Shown here piece by piece: positions 35,231 to 43,978 of a DNA stretch of 64,000 bases (within the stretch, counting starts at the first letter, position 1; each line of letters opens with the position of its first letter). This DNA comes from Sinomicrobium kalidii (GTDB lineage Bacteria > Bacteroidota > Bacteroidia > Flavobacteriales > Flavobacteriaceae), in the NCBI RefSeq assembly GCF_021183825.1, contig NZ_CP089211.1, forward strand, positions 434,001-498,000. The letters run 5' to 3'. Made by a program: the position numbers and the translations under genes. A model generated the notes under the pieces. The model was not told the DNA's origin and did no database searches. It saw nothing but the letters and a program-made list of their open reading frames with translations.

Positions 35231-36061
35231 TTATTCTGATATTGCAGAAATCCCGTAAAACTGCATTGCATTTTGTCCCATAATTTCCGGGAGCTCACTT
35301 TGACTAAAATACTCCCGGACAATCTTCAGTACTTCTTTATATTCTGCAGCAACCAGACAAACGGGCCAGTCCGAACCGAACATAAGCCTGTCTGTTCCGA
35401 AAGCCTCGGTAACAATGTCCAGAAAAGGAGTAAAATCCTCTTGTTTCCAGGAAAAATTATCGGTTTCCGTGACCATCCCGGAGAGTTTGCAATACACATT
35501 TTCACTTTTGGCGAGTTCACGGATGTTTTTAGTCCATTCCGGGTCAGGTCTTCCGGATATTTCCGGTTTGGCTATATGGTCCAGTACAAAACGCTGCCGG
35601 GGAAATTTACGGACCAGGTCAACAGCTGCCGGTAATTGACGGGCATATACCAGAATGTCGTAAGTGAGGCCGAAAGGCTCCAGGGCTCCTATTCCTTTCC
35701 GGAAACCCTGCCGCAGCATAAAGTCATCTGCTTCGCCCTGAACGATATGGCGTACCCCCTTAAAAAGCAGGTTTTCTGAAAAACGCGCCAATGATTCCGC
35801 CACATTTTCCGCCCGGAGGTCTGCCCAGCCTACTACGGCTTTAACAAACGGGTTTCGGGCGGCACACTCCAGGAGGAATTCCGTTTCGTCTTCAGACTGG
35901 TCGGCCTGTACAGCCACACATCCGTCCATTTCGTTCGCTTCCAGAACGGGTTTCAGGTCGGAAGGCATAAAGTCTCTCCGGATGACCTTCATGGTATCAT
36001 CGATCCATGCATCCCGTTCCGGATCGTACTGCCAGAAATGCTGATGAGCGTCTATAAACAT
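35231..36061 (-). CDS. amidohydrolase-family L-fucono-lactonase (276 aa)
   Basis: TIM-barrel amidohydrolase of COG3618. It begins with the metal-site HxH in FIDAHQHFWQYDPERDAWI and includes VAVQADQSEDETEFLLECA, GVRHIVQGEADDFML, FVLDHIAKPEI and LMFGSDWPVCL, the signature of sugar-lactone hydrolases. In the pathway it opens L-fucono-lactone to L-fuconate in the cytoplasm. Position between the FAH-type hydrolase and fucosidase genes supports this. Length is typical. Confidence 0.92.
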   Translation of the reverse strand: MFIDAHQHFWQYDPERDAWIDDTMKVIRRDFMPSDLKPVLEANEMDGCVAVQADQSEDETEFLLECAARNPFVKAVVGWADLRAENVAESLARFSENLLFKGVRHIVQGEADDFMLRQGFRKGIGALEPFGLTYDILVYARQLPAAVDLVRKFPRQRFVLDHIAKPEISGRPDPEWTKNIRELAKSENVYCKLSGMVTETDNFSWKQEDFTPFLDIVTEAFGTDRLMFGSDWPVCLVAAEYKEVLKIVREYFSQSELPEIMGQNAMQFYGISAISE

Positions 36062-36114
36062 CCTTATTCCTTTTTGGTGTTGTTTTCCCGGAAAAACGAA
36101 TCCCGGTTTTAAGA

Positions 36115-36975
36115 TTACTTCGTTTTATAAGCCACGGCTTCCTGTCTTGCCGATCCGAGCCCTTCTATCCCGAGTTCCACAACATCACCGGGTTGGAGGA
36201 ACCTTGGCGGGTTAAGACCTAACCCGACACCTGCCGGAGTTCCGGTGGAAATAACATCACCGGGCAACAGGGTCATGAATTCACTCAAATAACTGATAAC
36301 GGTGGGGACATCAAAAATAAAATCGGAGGTATTGGAACTCTGAAGCAATTCTCCGTTCACCTTTAACCACAGGTCCAGGTTGTGCGGGTCAGGTTTTTCA
36401 TCGGCTGTTACCAGGTAAGGCCCCAGAGGAGCAAAAGTGTCGCAGCTTTTTCCTTTCACCCATTGTCCGCCGCGTTCCAATTGGTAAGTCCTTTCGCTGT
36501 AATCGTTGTGGAGGACATACCCGGCTACATAATCCATGGCTTCTTCTTTGGTAACGTAAGACGCTTTTTTGCCGATAACCACGCCCAGTTCCACTTCCCA
36601 GTCCGTTTTTTCGGAACCCCGGGGAATGACCACCGGATCATTCGGGCCTACGATAGAAGAGGTGGCCTTGAAAAACACCACGGGTTCTTTCGGTACATCC
36701 ATACCGCTTTCTGCCGCATGTTTGGCATAGTTCAATCCTATACAGATCAGTTTGGAAGGCCGTTTTACCGCGGGGCCGAAACGGAATCCCTCCGGAGGTG
36801 CGGGACAGCTATCCTTATGATCCTGTAACCATTCCTGCAAACGCCGGATGCCGTCCGTATCAAAAAAATCTTCCGTATAATCTTCCCCGAAAGCGCTTAC
36901 GTCAAGCTGCTTTCCGTCCGGTAATTCTACACCCGGTTTTTCCTTTCCTTCGGGACCAAATCTGAATAATTTCAT
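36115..36975 (-). CDS. FAH-family hydrolase, probable 2,4-diketo-3-deoxy-L-fuconate hydrolase (286 aa)
   Basis: Fumarylacetoacetate-hydrolase fold with KLICIGLNYAKHAAESGM, WEVELGVVIGKKASYVTKEE (metal-binding Glu), GYVLHNDYSERTYQLERGG and LLPGDVISTGTPAGVGLG. In L-fucose and L-rhamnose diketo pathways this type of enzyme splits the 2,4-diketo-3-deoxy acid into pyruvate and L-lactate. The following lutABC genes in the same operon match the second product. Orientation and neighbours make this assignment strong although unproven. Confidence 0.9.
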   Translation of the reverse strand: MKLFRFGPEGKEKPGVELPDGKQLDVSAFGEDYTEDFFDTDGIRRLQEWLQDHKDSCPAPPEGFRFGPAVKRPSKLICIGLNYAKHAAESGMDVPKEPVVFFKATSSIVGPNDPVVIPRGSEKTDWEVELGVVIGKKASYVTKEEAMDYVAGYVLHNDYSERTYQLERGGQWVKGKSCDTFAPLGPYLVTADEKPDPHNLDLWLKVNGELLQSSNTSDFIFDVPTVISYLSEFMTLLPGDVISTGTPAGVGLGLNPPRFLQPGDVVELGIEGLGSARQEAVAYKTK

Positions 36976-37138
36976 TCGTTATGTATTTGTTATTTATTGT
37001 TCGTAATTCATGTTTGTGGCTACCTGTCCCCCGCTGCTTTCAGTATCTTGTACCCGAGGTAAGTGATGTTCATTATCCAATCATCCCATTATCGAATCAC
37101 CTTATTGCCACCCGGTTGAGACGCACTGCCGTACGTTT

Positions 37139-37894
37139 TCAACTGTTTAATTTAATAAATCCGCCGTCCAACGGATAATCGGTTCCCGTGGTGAACGAGG
37201 CTTCGTCCGAACACAGGAAATAGGCCAGGTTGGCCACTTCTTCCGGTTTGGCCATTCGTCCTATGGGCTGGGTTTTGGACAGGGTATCGTACATCTCCTT
37301 TTCCTTTCCGGGATAATTCTTGGCCAGGAAACCGTCTACAAACGGGGTATGCACCCTTGCCGGGGAAATACTGTTACAGCGGATGCCATGAGCAACATAA
37401 TCTTTTGCTACCGAATATGTCATGGTCAATACCGCACCCTTCGTCATTGAATACGCAAAACGGTCGGCTATGCCCACATGAGAGGCTATCGAGGCCATAT
37501 TGATAATAACTCCGCCACCACTTTTTTTCATATGCGGTACCGTTGCATGGATGCAATTATACACGCCTTTTATATTTACGGCAAAGAGTTTGTCCATCTC
37601 GGTTTCTGTTGTGGTTTCCACCGTACCGATATGGGATACTCCTGCATTATTGATAAGAATATGAATGGTATTGGAGGCGGCAATGTCGTCTATCAATTTT
37701 ATGACCTGCGACTGGTCACTGACATCACAGGAAATAATCCGCAGCTTACCGTCGTTGTATTTTGCAAAGGCTTCCGCGGCACCGTCGGTATTTCGCTCCA
37801 GCATAAAAACAGTGTGCCCGTTGTCCAGAAATACACGGGTTATGGCTGCACCGATACCGGAGCCGCCTCCTGTTATAATCACATTTTTTGACAT
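37139..37894 (-). CDS. SDR-family dehydrogenase, probable 2-keto-3-deoxy-L-fuconate dehydrogenase (251 aa)
   Basis: The start at 37894 (MSKNVIITGGGSGIG) is preferred because the NAD-binding glycine motif then lies at its usual place. Also visible are ILINNAGVSHIG, INMASIASHVG with the catalytic Ser, an intact YxxxK (FAYSMTKGAVL), and the C-terminal TGTDYPLDGGFIKL. Two SDRs are expected in this pathway; the other resembles L-fucose dehydrogenase, so this one is likely to oxidise C4 of 2-keto-3-deoxy-L-fuconate. An exchange of roles cannot be excluded. Confidence 0.85.
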   Translation of the reverse strand: MSKNVIITGGGSGIGAAITRVFLDNGHTVFMLERNTDGAAEAFAKYNDGKLRIISCDVSDQSQVIKLIDDIAASNTIHILINNAGVSHIGTVETTTETEMDKLFAVNIKGVYNCIHATVPHMKKSGGGVIINMASIASHVGIADRFAYSMTKGAVLTMTYSVAKDYVAHGIRCNSISPARVHTPFVDGFLAKNYPGKEKEMYDTLSKTQPIGRMAKPEEVANLAYFLCSDEASFTTGTDYPLDGGFIKLNS

Positions 37895-37998
37895 CTTATA
37901 TCTGTTTTGTTTACGTATTCTATTACTGTGCACATTTATATGCTCTTTCCCAAAGTTAAAACGGAAAATGCATAAAAATACTTCCGTAACCTTTTATT

Positions 37999-39618
37999 TT
38001 ATAAGGATATCCCCCTTTTCCAGGGAATAAAATCATCTTGTTGCAGTTTTTGCGCACAAGTTTGTCTTTCTCCGCTCGCAACGGCAATAATGAAATCCAT
38101 TAATTCATCGGCCAGTTTTTGTTGGGACATTCCCTCTGAAAAAAGCCTTCCCGCATCAAAATCAATAATGTCTTTCATTTTTTGAGGGAGTATAGAGTTA
38201 GACGATATTTTTACAACGGGACAAACCGGGTTTCCCGTTGGCGTTCCGAGTCCGGTGGAAAAAAGGATGATATTAGCCCCCGACCCTGCAAGTCCGGTAG
38301 TGGATTCCACATCGTTTCCGGGAGTACACAAAAGGCTGAGCCCTTCACGGGTGGCATATTCTCCGTAGTCCAGTACGTCCGACACGGGGCTCCTCCCTCC
38401 TTTCGTCGCCGCCCCTGCCGATTTTATGGCATCCGTGATCAATCCGTCCCGGATATTTCCCGGTGAAGGGTTCATATCGAAACCGGACCCTACTTCCTGC
38501 GCCCTCGCTTCATAGTTCCGCATCAGCCGAACGAATTTTTCGGCGGTTTCCCTCATTGCGCAACGGTCTATCAAATCCTGTTCCACTCCACACAACTCCG
38601 GGAACTCGGACAGGATACTCTTTCCTTTTAATGCATTTATCCGGTCTGCAACCACTCCGATCAGCGGATTGGCCGATATACCGGAAAAACCGTCCGACCC
38701 TCCGCATTCCAGTCCCAAAGTAAGTTTGCTTAAAGGCGCTGCTGTTCGCTGACAGCGATTCGCCTCATCCAAACCTTCAAAGGTGGTCCGGACGATCTCT
38801 TTCAGCATAGCATGTTCCGAAGGATACTGCTGTTGCTCAAAAAAGAAAAGGGGTTTTCCCAGATCATCCCCCGTTTGCCCCAGGGCTTCTTCCAGCATGG
38901 TTATCTGCGCGTGCTGGCACCCCAGGCTCAATACGGTAACTCCTGCTACATTAGGATGGCGAATATAACCTGCAAGCAGGTTTACCAGCAGTTGGGTATC
39001 CTGACGTGTTCCGCCGCAGCCTCCTTCATGTGTAAGGAACTTTATCCCGTCAATATTGGGGAATACCTTTGATGTCTCAACAGGAGATTCAATTTCTTCT
39101 TCTCGCTTACGAAGTTTTCCGGCCAGTTCCCGCACCATCAGTTTATACGGGTTTTCCCTGCGGAACCCGAGTTCTGTTTCCAGCGCCTCCTGCAATACTT
39201 TCAGGTTCCTGTTCTGACAGAATACGAGAGGGATAAACAACCAGTAATTGGCCGTTCCCACCTGGCCGTCTTTTCGATGGTAGCCGAGAAAGGTACGGTT
39301 GACATACGCGCTTACATCGGGGGCCTGATGGTGATATTCCTGTTTTCCTATATGATACGGGGCTGCCACATGTCTGGTGTTTTCTACGGTAAGCATGCTT
39401 CCCGAAGGCAAAGCGGCAGTGAGTTTTCCTACCGGAACGCCATACATGAAAACCGTATCGCCCGCATTCATGGGGTTCAGGGTAAATTTGTGTTTTACCG
39501 GGATCTCCTCTGCCAATTGCAGGGTTTCCCCGTTTACCTCCAGCCTGTCATTTTTGTTCAAGTCCGAAAGAGCTACGGCCACGTTGTCCTCAGGGTGTAT
39601 TTTCAGATACTGTTCCAA
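37999..39618 (-). CDS. UxaA/altronate-dehydratase-family enzyme, probable L-fuconate dehydratase (539 aa)
   Basis: Fused UxaA architecture: an N-terminal SAF domain (residues 1-95, KIHPEDNVAVALSDLNKNDR, GVPVGKLTAALPSG) and the large C-terminal domain (FLGYHRKDGQVGTANYWLFI, KFLTHEGGCGGTRQDTQ, GLECGGSDGFSGISANPLIG, LLCTPGNDVESTTGLAGSG). Homologues dehydrate altronate, galactarate and related acids with Fe2+. Here it is the only dehydratase in the operon and no enolase-superfamily L-fuconate dehydratase is present, so it should convert L-fuconate to 2-keto-3-deoxy-L-fuconate. It is the first gene of the operon, beside the AraC gene. Confidence 0.88.
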   Translation of the reverse strand: MEQYLKIHPEDNVAVALSDLNKNDRLEVNGETLQLAEEIPVKHKFTLNPMNAGDTVFMYGVPVGKLTAALPSGSMLTVENTRHVAAPYHIGKQEYHHQAPDVSAYVNRTFLGYHRKDGQVGTANYWLFIPLVFCQNRNLKVLQEALETELGFRRENPYKLMVRELAGKLRKREEEIESPVETSKVFPNIDGIKFLTHEGGCGGTRQDTQLLVNLLAGYIRHPNVAGVTVLSLGCQHAQITMLEEALGQTGDDLGKPLFFFEQQQYPSEHAMLKEIVRTTFEGLDEANRCQRTAAPLSKLTLGLECGGSDGFSGISANPLIGVVADRINALKGKSILSEFPELCGVEQDLIDRCAMRETAEKFVRLMRNYEARAQEVGSGFDMNPSPGNIRDGLITDAIKSAGAATKGGRSPVSDVLDYGEYATREGLSLLCTPGNDVESTTGLAGSGANIILFSTGLGTPTGNPVCPVVKISSNSILPQKMKDIIDFDAGRLFSEGMSQQKLADELMDFIIAVASGERQTCAQKLQQDDFIPWKRGISL

Positions 39619-39734
39619 TGATCTTGTAGTACTATGTTAATATGTTCCTATCCCCGAAACAGGGAATCTCCTCCCGCAAAGTCTTACTAAATTTCACTTT
39701 TTGCCCAACAGCGCAAACAATCTTACGGGAATTT

Positions 39735-39742
39735 CAAAAGTA
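39735..39742 (-). promoter_or_regulatory. predicted -7 element of the fucose operon promoter
   Basis: On the minus strand it reads TACTTTTG, matching TAnnTTTG. It lies 116 bases upstream of the dehydratase ATG, leaving a leader of roughly 110 bases. It is back-to-back with the araC element at 39770-39777, so one regulator site could serve both. Confidence 0.55.
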
Positions 39743-39769
39743 AATAGTTTTTCAACGGGAAAGTTCTTA

Positions 39770-39777
39770 TATCTTTG
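39770..39777 (+). promoter_or_regulatory. predicted -7 element of the araC-type regulator promoter
   Basis: TATCTTTG matches TAnnTTTG. It overlaps the upstream Met at 39775, which therefore cannot be the usual translation start; the start at 39829 fits a leader of about 45 bases. Confidence 0.6.
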
Positions 39778-39828
39778 CTCTCAGTTGTACAATTTTTGCA
39801 TAAATGGTATCCTAACAAAAAATGTGGT

Positions 39829-40674
39829 ATGGATTTGCATTTCCTGCATAAAAACCTGGAGACAAATTTTAAAGTCTCACATCAAAAAGAAAGGGAGTTT
39901 CTGAAATTATGGCATTATCACCCGGAATTTGAACTGGTTTATATTGCCAGGGGGAGGGGAACCGTATATGTTGGTGACCATATAGGCCCCTATCAACCGG
40001 GAAATGTTTTTTTAATCGGCGCTCACCTCCCCCATATGTTTGAAACTTCTTTTACGGGCGAAGAAGGTGAAGAAGAAATATCGGAGGCCTACGTCATACA
40101 CTTCAGTGAGGAATTCATCAGGGGGTTTTACAGAAACACAATAGAGTTCGGCTATGTCTCTTCATTGATCAACCATGCCGTAACCGGGTTGTTTTTCCCC
40201 GCCCCCGGAAAAAAGACCCATAAAACTTTTAAAAAGACCACGGGCAGCAACATCCAGGAAAATACGCTTCATTTTCTGCGTATGCTGTATTTACTCCACC
40301 AAAAGGAAAAGGAACATATGGCCAGCCCAGCATGGATAAAACAGTTCGATTCGGGAGATAAAAAACTGAACAGGATACTGCAATATATCATGCTCCATTT
40401 CCAGGAGGAACTTTCCCTGAGCGAGATCGCTTCCCGGGCCGGTATGAACAAAACCGCTTTTTGCAGGTACTTTAAAATGAAAACGGGAAAGTCATTTGTC
40501 GAGTTCCTGAATGACCTCCGGGTAAGTTTTGCCTGCAAATCCCTCATGGAGAAAAATGCTTCCAGGTCTATTTCGGATGTGTGTTATGCTTCAGGGTTTA
40601 ACAGCCTGTCGTATTTTCATCGTATCTTTAAACGCAGTAAAGGAGTATCACCGTCAACGTATTGCGGCAGGTAG
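39829..40674 (+). CDS. AraC-family regulator of the fucose operon (281 aa)
   Basis: The start at 39829 (MDLHFLHKNLETNFK) lies after a predicted promoter element and gives a normal length. The N-terminal cupin has LKLWHYHPEFELVYIARGRG and GDHIGPYQPGNVFLIGAHLP. The C-terminal double HTH includes LSLSEIASRAGMNKTAFCRY and SISDVCYASGFNSLSYFHRI with FKRSKGVSPSTY. It is divergent from the fucose operon with a 210-base shared region, so it is very likely its activator, with L-fucose or a pathway intermediate as effector. Confidence 0.9.
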   Translation: MDLHFLHKNLETNFKVSHQKEREFLKLWHYHPEFELVYIARGRGTVYVGDHIGPYQPGNVFLIGAHLPHMFETSFTGEEGEEEISEAYVIHFSEEFIRGFYRNTIEFGYVSSLINHAVTGLFFPAPGKKTHKTFKKTTGSNIQENTLHFLRMLYLLHQKEKEHMASPAWIKQFDSGDKKLNRILQYIMLHFQEELSLSEIASRAGMNKTAFCRYFKMKTGKSFVEFLNDLRVSFACKSLMEKNASRSISDVCYASGFNSLSYFHRIFKRSKGVSPSTYCGR

Positions 40675-40701
40675 CTTTTGATTTCGATATAGCCGTCATA
40701 T

Positions 40702-42786
40702 TTACTCTGCACCGGCCAAGTATAATCCGAACCGGATCTTCCAGTAGGGCATTTCCCCGTCAAAATAATCAAAATAGGAACGCAGGCTTTCCGGGTCACC
40801 GAGTTTTTCCCTGGCTTTTCCCACTGCCTTTGTCTCTTCGGATGAAATAAACTGTGTGAGTTCTACGTCTTCCCCCTCCCGGTGCTTGGTTAAAAAATGT
40901 CCCAAAATCGTATCTTCCTTGAGTTCCCGTTTTTTTGCTATTTCTTCAACTGTAAGTCCTTCGCGGTAAAGAACGAAAGTGCGGTCCTGGGTAGGGAGCT
41001 GTTTTAGTTGTTCCTCGCGGTGTGCTGCTACCACTTTCAGGAAACGGTTTGCATATTTTTCACTTTTCACCTGTCCCACACCACTTACCTGTTCAAATTC
41101 TTCCGCATTTACCGGTAACCTGGATTCCATATCCTTTAAAGAGGCATCGCTGAAAACAATATATGCCGGGACTTTTTCCTCCGATGCAATTTCAGAACGC
41201 AGTTGCCGCAACTTGCTGAACAGTGTATTTTCCGGTTCTTTTTTTGTACGGGGCCCGGCGGTTTCTTTTACAGGCTGTACCAGAGTTGCCAGTTGTACTT
41301 TTTCTCCTTCAAACAAAACTGCCCTGGCCAGCGGGGTGAGCACCAGGCGTCCGTTTTCGTGAAAGCGGACTTCCAGTATGCCCCGGTTGACCATTTGGAT
41401 AATATATTGCTGCAAATCCCGCCACGAAATATCTTTTACGGTACCGTATGTTTTTATCTGGTTGTACCCTTTTTCAAAAACCGCTGCATTTTGCGCCCCC
41501 CGAAGCACATCCGCCACCATTCCCAGGGCTTCCTGTTCTTTTAACCGTGCTACGGCGGAGCACACTTTCTGAGCAAGCACCGTACCGTCAAAATACCGGG
41601 GCGGGGTTTTGCAGATATCACAATTACCACAGTTTTCAGACAGGTGCTCCCCGAAGTAATTGAGCAGGGCCACCCTGCGACAACTGAGTGCTTCCGCAAA
41701 TTGCTGCATGCGCTCCAGCTTGGCCAGCTGAAATGTCTTTGTAGACGAATCTTCCGCAAACTTCCGCAGCTGTATAACATCGGAAAAACTATAGAACAAA
41801 AGGGTATGTGCAGGTAGTCCGTCACGGCCGCTACGGCCGATTTCCTGATAATATCCTTCGATATTCTTGGGCATATTGTAATGTATGACCCAACGGACAT
41901 TGCTTTTGTCGATCCCCATACCGAATGCAATAGTGGCTACTACTACAGATGAACGGTCGTGAATAAAATCTTCCTGTACGGCTGCACGTTTATCTGCAGG
42001 CATTCCGGCATGATATGCACTGGCTTTATAACCATTTTGCCGTAATTTTTCAGCAAGCTTTTCCGTGCCTTTCCGACTGAGGCAATAAATAATCCCGCTT
42101 TCTTCGGGCCTGACACGCAGAAAATCCAGGATATGCCGGATACGGTTATTCCCGGGACGAACTTCGAGATAGAGGTTCTTCCGGTCAAAAGAAGCCATAT
42201 GTTGCGATGCCTCCGGAATGTTCAGCTGCCGGCGTATATCTTCCCTTGTGGTCTGATCTGCCGTCGCCGTAAAAGCCGCTACCGGAGCCCCGGGGAAAGT
42301 GGTTTTTAAATTTTCCAAACGGGTATAGGCCGGGCGGAAATCGTGTCCCCAGGCCGATATACAATGGGCCTCATCCACCGCGATAAGGTTTATGGAAGTG
42401 TTTGTCAGCAAAGGAATAAGCTGTGGAAGGCTTTCCGGGGCAACATACAATAGCTTCAGTTTTTGCTCCCGAAGTCCGGAAAATACTTTTTCCTGCTCTT
42501 CCGGAGACTGCATACTGCTGTAATATGCGGCAGCAATACCATTGGCCTGCAAAGCATCGACCTGATCTTTCATCAGGGCAATGAGCGGTGATATCACTAC
42601 AGCCGTGCCGGGCATCATCAGGGCGGGTAACTGGAAACACAGCGATTTGCCCCCTCCGGTCGGCATTACGGCAAGCACATCCTTTTTGTGAAGTATATCG
42701 GTAATTATATGTTCCTGGTTGGGACGAAAACTGTCGTACCCGAAATGTGTTTTCAGAACCTGTAAAGTATGCTTCGTATCAATCAT
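40702..42786 (-). CDS. recQ: ATP-dependent DNA helicase RecQ (694 aa)
   Basis: The start at 42786 (MIDTKHTLQVLKTHFGYDSF) matches RecQ N-termini; the longer frame adds only a hydrophobic stretch. Domains: helicase core with VMPTGGGKSLCFQLPA (Walker A) and AVDEAHCISAWGHDFRP (DEAH), RecQ motif 0, ATIAFGMGIDKSNVRWVIHY and QEIGRSGRDG, zinc-binding CRRVALLNYFGE with CGNCDIC, winged helix, HRDC (about 520-600), then an extra HTH-like C-terminus (FVLYREGLTVEEIAKKRELK). It unwinds DNA 3' to 5' in recombination and fork repair. Convergent with the AraC gene. Confidence 0.95.
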   Translation of the reverse strand: MIDTKHTLQVLKTHFGYDSFRPNQEHIITDILHKKDVLAVMPTGGGKSLCFQLPALMMPGTAVVISPLIALMKDQVDALQANGIAAAYYSSMQSPEEQEKVFSGLREQKLKLLYVAPESLPQLIPLLTNTSINLIAVDEAHCISAWGHDFRPAYTRLENLKTTFPGAPVAAFTATADQTTREDIRRQLNIPEASQHMASFDRKNLYLEVRPGNNRIRHILDFLRVRPEESGIIYCLSRKGTEKLAEKLRQNGYKASAYHAGMPADKRAAVQEDFIHDRSSVVVATIAFGMGIDKSNVRWVIHYNMPKNIEGYYQEIGRSGRDGLPAHTLLFYSFSDVIQLRKFAEDSSTKTFQLAKLERMQQFAEALSCRRVALLNYFGEHLSENCGNCDICKTPPRYFDGTVLAQKVCSAVARLKEQEALGMVADVLRGAQNAAVFEKGYNQIKTYGTVKDISWRDLQQYIIQMVNRGILEVRFHENGRLVLTPLARAVLFEGEKVQLATLVQPVKETAGPRTKKEPENTLFSKLRQLRSEIASEEKVPAYIVFSDASLKDMESRLPVNAEEFEQVSGVGQVKSEKYANRFLKVVAAHREEQLKQLPTQDRTFVLYREGLTVEEIAKKRELKEDTILGHFLTKHREGEDVELTQFISSEETKAVGKAREKLGDPESLRSYFDYFDGEMPYWKIRFGLYLAGAE

Positions 42787-42870
42787 GGGTAGTAGAAAAC
42801 AGAAAATTAAGAATGTGTGAATAAACCGCAATGAGAATTATAAAACGCCCATTGCATAAAAGAAGTCGGC

Positions 42871-43132
42871 TCACCCGATAAATTTATAAACGGTAATTAA
42901 AACCCCCACCATTAGCCCATAAAAGAATATTTATCTTACTTTCCCGGGCTCCTATCTCGTTCTCCAGACGTTTCTCTATATTCTCAAATCGCTTTTCTAT
43001 ACTTTCAAACCTCTGAAGTACCTTCTCCATGCCGCTTCCTGTTTTCATTTCAATTAGCGCTAAGATAGGCGTTTTTATCTTTTCGGGCAATTTTTCCGTT
43101 TGTTCATTCATGTCGGTGATCTTCATTATCAA
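42871..43132 (-). pseudogene. small coiled-coil membrane protein with a one-base frameshift
   Basis: The open frame from 43132 codes for a charged coiled coil with 7-residue repeats (VLQRFESIEKRFENIEKRLE) and then ends oddly at WANGGGFNYRL. Removing one T from the T4 run (A4 at 42921-42924 on the plus strand) gives INILYGLMVGVLITVYKFIG and a stop at 42871: a proper C-terminal membrane helix. The natural protein was probably about 86 residues with a cytoplasmic coiled coil and a tail anchor. Function unknown. It lies between ssb and recQ on their strand. Either decayed or a homopolymer error. Confidence 0.65.
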
Positions 43133-43165
43133 ACGTTTAAATTTAATACACTTGAAAAGGTTTTT

Positions 43166-43209
43166 AATCCCGGATTCCCTGAGAGAATATTTTCAGAGAA
43201 TCCGGGATT
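43166..43209. terminator. strong hairpin after ssb
   Basis: AATCCCGGATTC at 43166-43177 pairs perfectly with GAATCCGGGATT at 43198-43209, a 12-base stem, 13 bases after the ssb stop. The leftward tail is only partly T-rich (ACCTTTTC), so termination may be incomplete. Confidence 0.7.
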
Positions 43210-43222
43210 TACGACTTTTATA

Positions 43223-43555
43223 TCACTTGCCCAACAATAGCAATTCATTACAAACAATCTCCGTTATATATCGCTTATTCCCGTCCCGGTCTTCCCAGGA
43301 TCGCGTGGCCAGCTTACCTTCTACGGCGATCTCTTTTCCCTTTTCTACATAATTTTCCACTACATTGACCAGCCCCCCGCGAACTACTATATTGTGCCAG
43401 TACGTCCGTTTCACTTTTTCCCCGTTCTTATCCTTGTAGTTGTCATTTGTTGCAAGTGGAAACCGGGCTATCTTGTTTCCGTCTTCAAAATTGACAAATT
43501 CAGGATCCTGCCCCAATCGTCCTATTAATTGTACTTTGTTTTTAATAGCGTTCAT
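43223..43555 (-). CDS. ssb: short single-stranded DNA-binding protein (110 aa)
   Basis: A complete OB-fold SSB: MNAIKNKVQLIGRLGQDPEF, FPLATNDNYKDKNGEKV, RTYWHNIVVRGGLVNVVENY and EIAVEGKLATRSWEDRDGNK. It ends at ELLLLGK directly after the fold, without the flexible linker and acidic tip that recruits partner proteins in canonical SSBs. It may be a secondary SSB working near recQ, while the main one is elsewhere. It has its own predicted promoter and a following hairpin. Confidence 0.93.
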   Translation of the reverse strand: MNAIKNKVQLIGRLGQDPEFVNFEDGNKIARFPLATNDNYKDKNGEKVKRTYWHNIVVRGGLVNVVENYVEKGKEIAVEGKLATRSWEDRDGNKRYITEIVCNELLLLGK

Positions 43556-43978
43556 AATACTAAAATTTTAAGGTTAAACAGTTAATATTATCAGACTTGA
43601 AATATCCAACGGCACAAACATAGAATTGCAATATCGTTTTACCCGGTAGTTAAATAATTACTTTCATTTGTATTCGTTTGTAACTAATTGTAACTATTTA
43701 CAAATAAATATGTTACTCAATATCAATATATTACAAAAAGTTCTTTGCGAATATTATCACCGTATATTTCCCTGTTTTTATTTCAATTCCCCTTGAAAAA
43801 ACAAATTCACAGTGTATAAATTTCCCTGAATATTCTTTTCCGGACATGGATGTTAGTGCATTCAGATACCGGTAAAACAAACATTCTTCAGGACTGTTTT
43901 GTTGCCCATGCCAATTTTAACACACTACTTATTTTAGTATCTTAGTCATTGAAATACAGTATCATTAATCAGATTACC
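43556..43978. other. AT-rich divergent promoter region of ssb and the hydrolase-like gene
   Basis: About 420 bases without a gene, containing the ssb promoter near 43615 and repeats of TTAC/GTAA between 43660 and 43740. TATCTTAG near 43938 is one base off the -7 consensus and could serve the rightward gene. Nothing else was recognised. Confidence 0.5.
43615..43622 (-). promoter_or_regulatory. predicted -7 element of the ssb promoter
   Basis: On the minus strand it reads TATGTTTG, matching TAnnTTTG, about 60 bases upstream of the ssb ATG. Confidence 0.5.

Noticed and set aside
25684..39618. Fucose isomerase/fuculokinase/aldolase (FucIKA) pathway
   Set aside because: No isomerase, kinase or class II aldolase is encoded here; the enzyme set is that of the diketo (non-phosphorylating) route.
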